Part shown: positions 1 to 6,232 of the stretch, one piece after another | Layout: every line of letters starts with the position of its first letter | How positions within the stretch are numbered: the first letter of the stretch is position 1 | Assembly (NCBI GenBank): GCA_005799205.1 | Contig: SYHM01000033.1 | Coordinates: forward strand, 1 to 11,121 | Direction of reading: 5' to 3' | DNA from: Planctomycetia bacterium | GTDB lineage: Bacteria; Planctomycetota; Phycisphaerae; Phycisphaerales; SM1A02 | DNA length: 11,121 bases | The notes under the pieces: generated by a model | What the model was told of the DNA's origin: nothing | What the model saw: only the letters and a program-made list of their open reading frames with translations | Databases searched by the model: none | Made by a program: the position numbers and the translations under genes

Positions 1-486
1 CTGAAGTTCTTCGATGCGATGCTGGCAGGTCTCCACGAGAAGTTCAAGATCGACGATCACCGCGTGTACTCGACTGGCCATTCCAATGGGGGTGGGTTCA
101 CCTATCTGCTGTGGGAACAGCGCGGCGAGGTCTTTGCTGCCATCGGTCCCTCGAGCGCGGGGACGATTCGCGTACGCGAAGAGACCAAGCCACGGCCGCT
201 CATTCACATTGCTGGAGCGACGGACGCCATCGTTCCCATCGCATTCCAACAACGGACCCTGAGCGGAGTGCGATTTGTGAACGGCTGCGATCCCACTGGA
301 TCTCCGTGGGCTGAACACTGCACGGTCTATTCGTCGAAGGGTGGAGCTCCAGTCGTTGTGTGTGTGCACCCTGGCGGTCACGAGTATTTCAATCAGGCAA
401 CTGCGCTCATCGTGCGCTTCTTCAAGGAGCACTCGAAAGTGCTGGAATCCACACCGGCGGTGACACCAGCTTCGCCCACTCCCTGA
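1..486 (+). CDS. Feruloyl esterase / PHB-depolymerase-family alpha/beta hydrolase, 3' part
   Basis: The reading frame is open from base 1, so the 5' end lies outside the window; 161 codons and a TGA stop are visible. The fragment has the C-terminal half of an alpha/beta hydrolase of the esterase-PHB family (LpqC / CE1 feruloyl esterase-like). The nucleophile elbow GHSNGG is at visible residues 26-31 (Ser28). The acid Asp75 lies in GATDAIVP and the catalytic His127 in PGGHEYF, so the triad is complete. Family members are usually secreted and cleave feruloyl-polysaccharide or short polyester esters; the substrate here cannot be told. Cys96 and Cys107 could form a disulfide, which fits export. 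The protein ends in a low-complexity Pro/Ala/Thr tail (about residues 151-161). Its stop codon directly abuts the stop of the convergent methyltransferase gene. The signal peptide, if there is one, is not visible. Confidence 0.85.
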   Translation: MKFFDAMLAGLHEKFKIDDHRVYSTGHSNGGGFTYLLWEQRGEVFAAIGPSSAGTIRVREETKPRPLIHIAGATDAIVPIAFQQRTLSGVRFVNGCDPTGSPWAEHCTVYSSKGGAPVVVCVHPGGHEYFNQATALIVRFFKEHSKVLESTPAVTPASPTP

Positions 487-1467
487 TCAAGACTCCCGAG
501 CGATCCGCAGGTCGACTGCGTGCTCTGACCCCGCGCGCGCGACCAGGAAACAGACGTGCGGGGTGCGATCCGCGAAGTCTTCAGGCAGCGTGTACTTGCT
601 GATGTCGCGCATGACGGCACCCGCTGGAACGAGCGCGGAGTCTGGCGAAAACCCACGTGAATTCGTGCTGAACCAGATCTGCCCGCGCGCGCTGAGCCAC
701 GGCAGCGTCATCTCAAGTAGTCGCGGCCAGTCGCGCTCAATCGAAAAACTGTTCACGGCCATCCGCTTCGAGTTTGAAAAGGTGGGCGGATCGAGCACGA
801 TGATGTCGTACGACTCACCACCGCGCGGACCGGCTTCGAGCATCTGCAGGCAGTCTGCTTGCTCGAATGTGTGCGCGCCATCGAGCTCGAATCCATTGAG
901 TTGCATGTTCCTGCGCGACCACTCCTGGTAGGTGTTGCTCATGTCGACGGTACGAGTCGCGGTCGCTCCTCCGGCAGCGGCATTCACCGTGAACGCACCC
1001 GTGTATGCAAAGAGATTCAGAACGCGCTTGCCCTTCGAACGCTCTCGAACCATCGCGCGCGTCGTGCGGTGATCAAGAAACAATCCTGTGTCGAGGTAGT
1101 CGCGGAGGTTCACCTCGAAGAGCAATCCATGCTCGGTGACTGTGCGCGCGCTGCGTGAGTGGTCTAATCGCTCGTATTGATCGAGCCCGCGCTGTCTCTG
1201 TCGGCGCTTCTCAAAGAGATGCTCGGGTTCGACCTTGAGTGCGCGCGTGATGTGGTCGAGACTCAGCTGCCGAAAGGCCGCCTCAGCTTCAGGCGTGTCG
1301 TCACGCGTCCGTGGATGGAACCAGACGACGACATCTCCGTCATACCAATCGATCACGAGTGGAAACTCAGGAATGTCCCGCTCATAAAGACGAAAACATG
1401 GCGTGTTCGTGCGGCGCGACCACTTGCGCAGATGCTTCATTTTCCGTTCAAGGCGATTGTCGAGCAT
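487..1467 (-). CDS. RlmK-like class I SAM-dependent rRNA methyltransferase
   Basis: The predicted 326-residue cytosolic protein closely resembles the C-terminal (RlmK) half of E. coli RlmKL, which makes m7G2069 in 23S rRNA, but here it stands alone. The start M-L-D-N-R-L-x-R-x-x-K-H-L-R-K-W matches the beginning of that domain. Next comes a substrate-side region containing R-x-R-Q-R-G-L-D-Q-Y-E-R-L (about residues 90-101). LRDYLDTGLFLDHR is at 121-134, the SAM-binding motif NLFAYTGAFTV at 151-161, and the acidic strand end TVDMS at 173-177. The catalytic-type DPPTFSNSKR is at 226-235 and a terminal FSTNSRGF at 266-273. No THUMP/RlmL half precedes it. Length fits a complete stand-alone enzyme. 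The ATG at 1467 is favoured by the family N-terminus; only a weak, distant GAGGA lies upstream. The exact rRNA target is inference from similarity. The gene diverges from the pyrophosphatase gene and converges with the esterase gene. Confidence 0.85.
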   Translation of the reverse strand: MLDNRLERKMKHLRKWSRRTNTPCFRLYERDIPEFPLVIDWYDGDVVVWFHPRTRDDTPEAEAAFRQLSLDHITRALKVEPEHLFEKRRQRQRGLDQYERLDHSRSARTVTEHGLLFEVNLRDYLDTGLFLDHRTTRAMVRERSKGKRVLNLFAYTGAFTVNAAAGGATATRTVDMSNTYQEWSRRNMQLNGFELDGAHTFEQADCLQMLEAGPRGGESYDIIVLDPPTFSNSKRMAVNSFSIERDWPRLLEMTLPWLSARGQIWFSTNSRGFSPDSALVPAGAVMRDISKYTLPEDFADRTPHVCFLVARAGSEHAVDLRIARES

Positions 1468-1520
1468 GGGGCCAATAAGTCCTCAGAAGAGCAGGTGGCG
1501 CTCTCAGTATCGGTAATCGC

Positions 1521-1526
1521 TATACT
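1521..1526 (+). promoter_or_regulatory. Candidate -10 box of the pyrophosphatase gene
   Basis: TATACT matches the bacterial -10 consensus at five of six positions and lies 41 bases before the ATG at 1568. That would give a short leader containing the AGAAGGA ribosome binding site at 1551-1557. No convincing -35 hexamer is present at 16-18 bp spacing, so this is only a candidate. Confidence 0.35.
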
Positions 1527-1567
1527 CCCGACCTCAATTTCGCAACCCATAGAAGGATCCCACCCAC

Positions 1568-4156
1568 ATGTCACGACTCGTGCTCGCGCTATTGGCTCTC
1601 TGCCTCATCACCCCCACTGCTTTCGCAGGCGAGGCTGATCTAAAGGTTCCGGCACTGACCGAGGTCAGTTTCAACATCTTCGGCAGTTCGATTTCTGGGA
1701 TGGCAATCCTGTATTTCGGATTGATCGTGTGCGTTGCCGCCACCCTCTTCGGCCTGGTGCAGTACAAGCAGACGAAGGCACTTCCGGTGCATGCGTCGAT
1801 GCAGAACGTATCGAACATCATTTGGGAGACGTGCAAGAGCTATCTCTGGCAACAGGGAAAGTTCCTCGTGTGGCTCTGGCTGCTCATCGCGGCGTGCATC
1901 GTCTACTACTTTGGAATCCTCGAGCACAAGTCTGCCTCGAATGTGGCACTGATTTTGGGTGCAAGCGCCCTCGGAATTCTCGGTAGTTACGGTGTTGCGT
2001 GGTTCGGCATCCGCATCAATACGACCGCCAATAGCCGGGCCGCCTTCGCGAGTCTTCGCGGTGCAGCGCTTCCGGTGCTCGGCATCCCACTCAAGAGCGG
2101 CATGAGCGTTGGATTGCTGCTCGTGTCGGTCGAACTCTTCTTCATGATCGTCATCCTCGCGTTCCTGCCAATGGAACTCGTGGGCCCCTGCTTCATCGGA
2201 TTCGCCATTGGCGAGAGCCTTGGAGCGAGCGTGCTGCGCATCTGCGGTGGAATCTTCACCAAGATCGCCGACATCGGCGCGGACCTCATGAAGATCGTCT
2301 TCAAGCTTCCTGAAGATGATCCGAAGAACCCAGGCGTGATCGCTGATTGCACTGGCGACAACGCAGGAGACTCGGTTGGACCGACCGCAGACGGGTTTGA
2401 GACCTACGGCGTCACGGGCGTTGCACTCATCGCCTTCCTCGCCTACTCGATGGGTGAATCGAATCCAAGCCTCTGCGCAACACTCATCGTCTGGCTCTTC
2501 TCGATGCGCATTCTGATGGTGGTCACGAGCCTCGTGTCGTATCTGATCAATGAGTCGGTCTCGAAGGCGAAGTACGGCACCAAGGCCGAGTTCGATGAAG
2601 AGGCTCCACTCACGTCGCTCGTGTGGATCACCTCGATCATCTCGATCTTCGTCACATTCGTGGCGAGTTACCTGCTGCTCGGTGGCCTCAAGGTCGGATC
2701 GGCTGATGTCTCAACGCTGACCACTGCTGCCCCAACCGCTGCGGGAACACTTGTCGATCAGACGACGACCATCGTTGAGACAACATCGATTCTTCCAGAC
2801 CTCTGGTGGATTCTCTCGGTCATCATTTCGCTCGGAACCATTGCAGGCGCGCTGATTCCAGAGTTCACCAAGGCCTTCACCAGCACCAATTCACGCCATG
2901 TGAAGGAAGTCGTCAACGCGAGCAAGCAAGGTGGAGCAAGCCTCTGCATCTTGTCGGGACTCGTCGCAGGAAACTTCTCGGCCTTCTGGAAGGGTCTCGT
3001 CATCCTCTCGCTCATGGGACTTGGATGGTGGTGTTCGACAAGCGACGACATGGTGCGAATCATGCCAGCGGTCTATCCGTTCGCTGCACCGATCTTCGCG
3101 TTCGGACTGATTGCGTTCGGATTCCTCGGCATGGGACCTGTCACCATCGCTGTCGATTCGTTTGGCCCAGTCACCGACAACGCGCAGAGCGTCTACGAAC
3201 TCAGCCAGATCGAACAACTTCCCAACATCAAGGAAGAGATCAAGAGCAAGTTCGGGTTCACTCCCGACTTCACCAACGCCAAGCATCTGCTTGAGAAGGG
3301 TGACGGCGCAGGAAACACCTTCAAGGCGACTGCAAAGCCCGTGCTCATTGGCACGGCGGTCGTCGGTGCAACCACCATGGTCTTCGGCATCATCCTCGCC
3401 CTCATCGGCGTCGAGACTGCCGACATCCTTGGAGGTGTCGTCAACACTGCGGATCCTGCGTACACCGCGGCACTTGCGCAAGGAGTGCAAACGGTCGTGG
3501 GCCAGCTCTCGGTGGTGCAGCCGGCGATCCTGCTCGGACTGCTCATGGGTGGATCGGTCATTTACTGGTTCACGGGTGCGAGCACGCAGGCCGTCGTCAC
3601 AGGCGCATACCGCGCAGTCGTCTACATCAAGAACAACATCAACCTTGACAAGGCAACTGCCAGCGTTGAAGACTCGAAGGAAGTCGTCCGAATCTGCACT
3701 GTCTACGCGCAGAAGGGAATGATCAACATCTTCATCGTTGTCTTCTGCCTTTCGCTGGCTCTCCCCTTCTTCGATCCGTTCTTCTTCATTGGCTACCTGA
3801 TCGCCATCGCATTCTTTGGACTGTTCCAAGCGATTTTCATGGCCAACGCCGGTGGATCGTGGGACAACGCGAAGAAGATTGTTGAAGTCGACATGCGCGC
3901 CAAGGGCACTGACCTGCACGCGGCGACTGTCGTCGGCGACACAGTGGGCGATCCCTTCAAGGACACGAGCTCGGTGAGCCTCAACCCAGTGATCAAGTTC
4001 ACGACCCTCTTCGGATTGCTTGCAGTTGAGATCGCCGTGACGATGGAGAACCAGACCGCCAAGATGGTGATTGGTTCGATCTTCACGCTCGTCGCTCTCA
4101 TCTTCGTGTATCGCTCGTTCTACGGCATGCGCATCCCCGCCGACGCCAAGAACTAA
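1568..4156 (+). CDS. hppA: Membrane-bound pyrophosphatase, proton-translocating type, K+-independent signature
   Basis: The 862-residue polytopic protein hydrolyses pyrophosphate and pumps ions across the membrane. Signature segments are all present: GGIFTKIADIGADL (227-240), PEDDPKNPGVIAD with TGDNAGD (248-268), VDSFGPVTDNA (529-539), GGSWDNAKK (762-770) and GDTVGDPFKDTS (790-801). These carry the Asp/Lys/Asn residues that bind Mg-PPi. In GNTFKATAK (582-590), Lys586 sits where K+-independent enzymes have lysine and K+-dependent ones alanine. The sequence departs from textbook forms (GADLMK instead of GADLVGK; DCTGDNAGDSVGPTADGFETYG). It therefore probably belongs to the divergent H+-PPase clade characterised from Chlorobium limicola and Cellulomonas fimi, which pumps H+ and is Na+-regulated; this assignment is inference. 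The N-terminus reads as a signal peptide (hydrophobic 4-18, A-F-A at 18-20). It is longer than usual bacterial forms of about 700 residues, partly through an Ala/Thr-rich loop near 376-405. AGAAGGA precedes the ATG by 10 nt. Likely monocistronic. Confidence 0.95.
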   Translation: MSRLVLALLALCLITPTAFAGEADLKVPALTEVSFNIFGSSISGMAILYFGLIVCVAATLFGLVQYKQTKALPVHASMQNVSNIIWETCKSYLWQQGKFLVWLWLLIAACIVYYFGILEHKSASNVALILGASALGILGSYGVAWFGIRINTTANSRAAFASLRGAALPVLGIPLKSGMSVGLLLVSVELFFMIVILAFLPMELVGPCFIGFAIGESLGASVLRICGGIFTKIADIGADLMKIVFKLPEDDPKNPGVIADCTGDNAGDSVGPTADGFETYGVTGVALIAFLAYSMGESNPSLCATLIVWLFSMRILMVVTSLVSYLINESVSKAKYGTKAEFDEEAPLTSLVWITSIISIFVTFVASYLLLGGLKVGSADVSTLTTAAPTAAGTLVDQTTTIVETTSILPDLWWILSVIISLGTIAGALIPEFTKAFTSTNSRHVKEVVNASKQGGASLCILSGLVAGNFSAFWKGLVILSLMGLGWWCSTSDDMVRIMPAVYPFAAPIFAFGLIAFGFLGMGPVTIAVDSFGPVTDNAQSVYELSQIEQLPNIKEEIKSKFGFTPDFTNAKHLLEKGDGAGNTFKATAKPVLIGTAVVGATTMVFGIILALIGVETADILGGVVNTADPAYTAALAQGVQTVVGQLSVVQPAILLGLLMGGSVIYWFTGASTQAVVTGAYRAVVYIKNNINLDKATASVEDSKEVVRICTVYAQKGMINIFIVVFCLSLALPFFDPFFFIGYLIAIAFFGLFQAIFMANAGGSWDNAKKIVEVDMRAKGTDLHAATVVGDTVGDPFKDTSSVSLNPVIKFTTLFGLLAVEIAVTMENQTAKMVIGSIFTLVALIFVYRSFYGMRIPADAKN

Positions 4157-4205
4157 CTGCACTGCGACGAGATCGCCCTCAGCGTGGGCGCTTGACTCGA
4201 ATCTC

Positions 4206-4243
4206 CGCCGTATCATCGAAATCCGATGATGCGGCGTTTTCTT
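4206..4243 (+). terminator. Intrinsic terminator of the pyrophosphatase gene
   Basis: A 13-bp stem (4206-4218 against 4224-4236, one T-G wobble) closes a 5-base loop AAATC and is followed by TTTTCTT at 4237-4243, a classic factor-independent terminator about 50 bases after the stop at 4156. A smaller perfect hairpin, CGCCC/GGGCG with a 7-base loop (4174-4190), lies between stop and terminator. The right arm of the main stem contains the predicted start codon of the next gene. Confidence 0.85.
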
Positions 4244-4996
4244 GTGCATACTCTGCAACTTGCTGATGCGCTGCCGCCCTCGCTGCCCCCCACCCTGCCG
4301 CCGTGGCTCCTCGACGGGATTGATCAATACGGGGCCATTGCGCTCTTCTTCGCCTTCGTCATCTCAGGGGTTGGACTGCATCTCTCTGAAGACCTGATCT
4401 TGATTCCCGCCGGATGGCTGGCGGCCCACGACTTTGCAATGTTTGCGAAGTTCTGGCTCTGGGCGTATCTCGGAATCGTCGCAGGTGACGCACTGTGGTT
4501 TTTGATGTGCTCGATCTTTGGAACTCGCTTCTTGCACTCGCGCTGGTTCAAGCGGGTGCTACATCCGAGGCGGCTGCTCGAGGTCAAGCATCAAATCGAT
4601 CAGCGTGGAGTCTTGGTGTTGCTCGCTGCACGCTTCATTCCTGGAACGCGCACGCCAGTCATCACCATGTGCGGACTCATGCACATGGCGTGGTGGAAGT
4701 TTCTTGTTGTTGAACTCTCGTGCGTCGTGATCACGGTGCCGCTGCAGATGCTTGTGGGCGTTGTCGGCGCGCGCGCCGCGAAGCAGGCTGGAGTGACAGA
4801 CCTCACCCACCAGGCGCTGCTCGGGCTCGCGTTCACAATTGGCTTTGTGGTGCTGATGTACTTCGCGCATTTGTGGATTCGAGCGCGCAAGTCGAAAGAG
4901 CGGGCTCCCCGTGCGCCAGCAAAGTGGCTGCGGCTCTATCAGGCGACGGCGAGGCTGATTCCACGACGACACGCACGCGAAACGCCGCCAGCGTGA
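4226..4996 (+). CDS. DedA / VTT-domain family membrane protein
   Basis: The predicted 256-residue inner-membrane protein is of the DedA (SNARE-associated, VTT) family, some members of which flip undecaprenyl phosphate or other lipids; the substrate here is unknown. A Pro-rich N-terminal stretch (about 14-27) precedes the first hydrophobic segment (36-50). The reentrant-loop region includes LSEDLILIPAGWLA (53-66), whose Glu55 sits where family members have a conserved acidic residue. The second hallmark, AARFIPGTRTPV (134-145), carries the family Arg-x-x-Pro-Gly-x-Arg pattern (Arg136, Arg142). Further hydrophobic helices span about 157-180 and 196-217, and a basic cytosolic tail ends the protein. 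The ATG at 4226, or the adjacent one at 4229, has no Shine-Dalgarno and lies inside the terminator stem of the upstream gene. A GTG at 4244 is an alternative start that would drop six residues without touching the domain. Family assignment is firm; the start is not. Confidence 0.85.
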   Translation: MMRRFLVHTLQLADALPPSLPPTLPPWLLDGIDQYGAIALFFAFVISGVGLHLSEDLILIPAGWLAAHDFAMFAKFWLWAYLGIVAGDALWFLMCSIFGTRFLHSRWFKRVLHPRRLLEVKHQIDQRGVLVLLAARFIPGTRTPVITMCGLMHMAWWKFLVVELSCVVITVPLQMLVGVVGARAAKQAGVTDLTHQALLGLAFTIGFVVLMYFAHLWIRARKSKERAPRAPAKWLRLYQATARLIPRRHARETPPA

Positions 4997-5006
4997 GTGA
5001 CGGGCA

Positions 5007-5038
5007 ACGCTGCGTTGCGTTGCGCAGCGTGATTCTTG
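5007..5038 (+). terminator. Hairpin after the DedA gene, possible terminator
   Basis: A perfect 8-bp inverted repeat, ACGCTGCG at 5007-5014 and CGCAGCGT at 5023-5030, encloses an 8-base loop TTGCGTTG. It begins ten bases after the DedA stop codon. The tail GATTCTTG is only moderately T-rich, so termination may be weak. The right arm overlaps the candidate -35 box of the tRNA promoter. Confidence 0.45.
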
Positions 5039-5048
5039 CCGTTAGACT
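5020..5048 (+). promoter_or_regulatory. Candidate promoter of the tRNA-Tyr gene
   Basis: TTGCGC (5020-5025) and TAGACT (5043-5048) are separated by 17 bp. They match the sigma70-type -35 and -10 consensus at three and four of six positions. Transcription would begin near 5055, about a dozen bases before the mature tRNA end. The match is weak and position is the main support. Confidence 0.35.
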
Positions 5049-5067
5049 CAAAGACTCGGAGTTACTC

Positions 5068-5149
5068 GGGCGAGTACTCAAGTGGTCAACGAGGACAGAC
5101 TGTAAATCTGTTGGCTTCGCCTTCGAAGGTTCGAATCCTTCCTCGCCCA
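5068..5149 (+). tRNA. tRNA-Tyr (anticodon GTA)
   Basis: A complete 82-base class II cloverleaf can be drawn. The acceptor GGGCGAG (5068-5074) pairs with CTCGCCC (5142-5148), with discriminator A at 5149. The D arm is CTC/GAG (5077-5079, 5091-5093) with GG in its loop. The anticodon stem ACAGA/TCTGT (5095-5099, 5107-5111) holds loop CTGTAAA with anticodon GTA at 5102-5104. An extended variable arm, GGC-TTC-GCC (5113-5121), and T arm GAAGG-TTCGAAT-CCTTC (5125-5141) complete it. The long variable arm is normal for bacterial tRNA-Tyr. The 3' CCA is not encoded, so it must be added by a nucleotidyltransferase. No second tRNA is adjacent. Confidence 0.97.
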
Positions 5150-5195
5150 TTCATCTTCACTGACTGGCATCGCACGCGACACCGTGGGGGCGCTC

Positions 5196-5224
5196 TTGAA
5201 CGCAAAGTGACACTGCGATACCGT
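5196..5224 (+). promoter_or_regulatory. Candidate promoter of the dockerin-like protein gene
   Basis: TTGAAC (5196-5201) and TACCGT (5219-5224) are spaced by 17 bp, with four and three consensus matches. A transcript starting near 5231 would have a leader of about 65 bases ahead of the GGAG and ATG. The remainder of the 148 bp between the tRNA and this gene shows no hairpin or ORF that I can support. The call is tentative. Confidence 0.3.
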
Positions 5225-5297
5225 CTTGGTTTCTGGGTCGGACTTCGCTCGCGTCTCGTACTGACCGACACCACCACCCACCCCTTGGAGTCATCCC

Positions 5298-5786
5298 ATG
5301 AAGAACATCTCAACTGGCACCGGTATCGCTTTGCTCGCAGGAGCAATCGTCGCGTTTCCATTGCTGAACCGCATCAGCTCAATCGACCACGCAGCGCACG
5401 CGAGCAGTGCAATGACTGCGCTCGCGAGCGCCGCGATGGCACAGACACCGGCAGAGCCGACGATCGTGTGGTATTCGGTGGGAGGTGGCGCGTCAGATGC
5501 CGGATTCACGGTGTGGCGAGCATGGTCCGATGGCACTGTCGAGTATCGCCGCGTGAGAGACAACGCTGGCGCCTTCGGGACAGCCTGCTCCGCGACAGCC
5601 GGCCCATGCGTTTCACTCTGGTTCCGCGTGAATGATCCAGCGCAGGGCTACGCCGCCGCATCAGACACCAACGCCGATGAACAAGTGGATGGTGCTGACC
5701 TCGGCATCATGCTCGCTCAGTGGGGTCCAGCTCCGCGGGTCGGCATCCCGCCTTCAGACTGCCCGCTCAACTTGATCAACCCCTGA
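5298..5786 (+). CDS. Small secreted protein with a single dockerin-like EF-hand repeat
   Basis: The 162-residue protein begins with an export-type segment: Lys2, a hydrophobic stretch at about 9-24, and a possible AMA-Q cleavage near residue 48 that would leave a long leader. A globular region of about 53-115 contains IVWYSVGGG and TVWRAWSDGTVEYRRV and has two cysteines (97, 104) suited to a disulfide. At 123-134 lies D-T-N-A-D-E-Q-V-D-G-A-D, a calcium-loop-like repeat as in dockerin type I, followed by LGIMLAQWG (135-143). The protein ends in PPSDCPLNLINP. True dockerins have two such loops; only one is present and no cohesin is nearby. Planctomycete secreted proteins often carry lone copies, so a surface or attachment role is possible but unproven. 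GGAG at 5287-5290 lies 7 bases before the ATG. The globular part is not recognised. Confidence 0.8.
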   Translation: MKNISTGTGIALLAGAIVAFPLLNRISSIDHAAHASSAMTALASAAMAQTPAEPTIVWYSVGGGASDAGFTVWRAWSDGTVEYRRVRDNAGAFGTACSATAGPCVSLWFRVNDPAQGYAAASDTNADEQVDGADLGIMLAQWGPAPRVGIPPSDCPLNLINP

Positions 5787-5796
5787 ACGACTGGTC

Positions 5797-5825
5797 GAGC
5801 CGCTCTCCACTGACCGCTGCGGCTC
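5797..5825. terminator. Inverted repeat between convergent genes
   Basis: GAGCCGC (5797-5803) and GCGGCTC (5819-5825) form a perfect 7-bp stem with a 15-base loop in the 37 bp between two convergent genes, reaching into the minus-strand stop codon. There is no T-run on either side, so a shared terminator function is possible but weakly supported. Confidence 0.3.
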
Positions 5826-6147
5826 ACCGCGATCCAGGGAACGATTCGACGTAGCGAATCTTGAAGTCGCCGAGCGCCTTGACCTTCTGAATCTTGAAGT
5901 CCGGCAGTGCCGTCACAATCTGCCACTTTCCGGCTGAGTTTGGAAACACCGAGACCTCCTGCACGCGAAGGTCTTCGAGCGCGGTGACGACTTCAACTTT
6001 GTAGTCGGCGAGTGCGGTGACATACTGAATCCTGCCAAAAACCTTGCTCACATCTGGTTTCGCTGGCGCGACGGTGATTCCCGCGACCGGAGTGAGCGAG
6101 AGCGCGACAACGGCGAGAAATGGCATACGAACGAGGGCCTTGATCAT
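5824..6147 (-). CDS. Small secreted protein of six tandem 11-residue repeats
   Basis: The 107-residue protein starts with a signal peptide (Lys3/Arg7, hydrophobic 9-22, probable cleavage near Ala22-Gly23). After a short linker nearly everything is a tandem repeat: RIQYVTALADYK (39-50), VEVVTALEDLR (51-61), VQEVSVFPNSAGK (62-74, two residues longer), WQIVTALPDFK (75-85), IQKVKALGDFK (86-96) and IRYVESFPGSR (97-107). The unit is [VIW]-[EQR]-x-V-x-[AVS]-[LF]-x-[DNG]-[FYL]-[KR], an alternating hydrophobic pattern suggesting one short beta-strand per repeat and a small beta-solenoid or barrel. The ATG at 6147 is preceded by a strong GGAGGA (revcomp of 6155-6160) at 7 nt spacing, so the gene is very likely expressed. 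I recall similar short repeat proteins in other bacteria but no function. No cysteines occur. It diverges from the nuclease-fold gene and converges with the dockerin-like gene. Confidence 0.8.
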   Translation of the reverse strand: MIKALVRMPFLAVVALSLTPVAGITVAPAKPDVSKVFGRIQYVTALADYKVEVVTALEDLRVQEVSVFPNSAGKWQIVTALPDFKIQKVKALGDFKIRYVESFPGSR

Positions 6148-6154
6148 GATGCGA

Positions 6155-6160
6155 TCCTCC
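6155..6160 (-). promoter_or_regulatory. Strong ribosome binding site of the repeat protein
   Basis: GGAGGA on the minus strand lies 7 nt before the ATG at 6147, the strongest Shine-Dalgarno in the window. It supports the small repeat ORF as a genuine, well-translated gene. Confidence 0.75.
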
Positions 6161-6232
6161 GCGGAAGGGGTGCGTCTAGGCGATCAGTCGATCGTACATC
6201 GAGGCATCGCCGCTCAGTAGCCTTTTGTCTGC

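Noticed and set aside
2891..4327. A 478-codon open frame on the minus strand opposite the pyrophosphatase gene
   Set aside because: It is antisense to clear pyrophosphatase motifs, its translation is highly charged and low in hydrophobic order, and it spans the terminator and the start of the DedA gene. GC-rich codon bias creates such shadows.
5007..5149. tRNA gene as an integration (att) site
   Set aside because: No integrase gene and no direct repeat of the tRNA 3' end was seen in the window.
5036..5635. A 199-codon open frame running through the tRNA into the dockerin-like gene
   Set aside because: It covers the complete tRNA-Tyr cloverleaf and the well-supported secreted protein in another frame.
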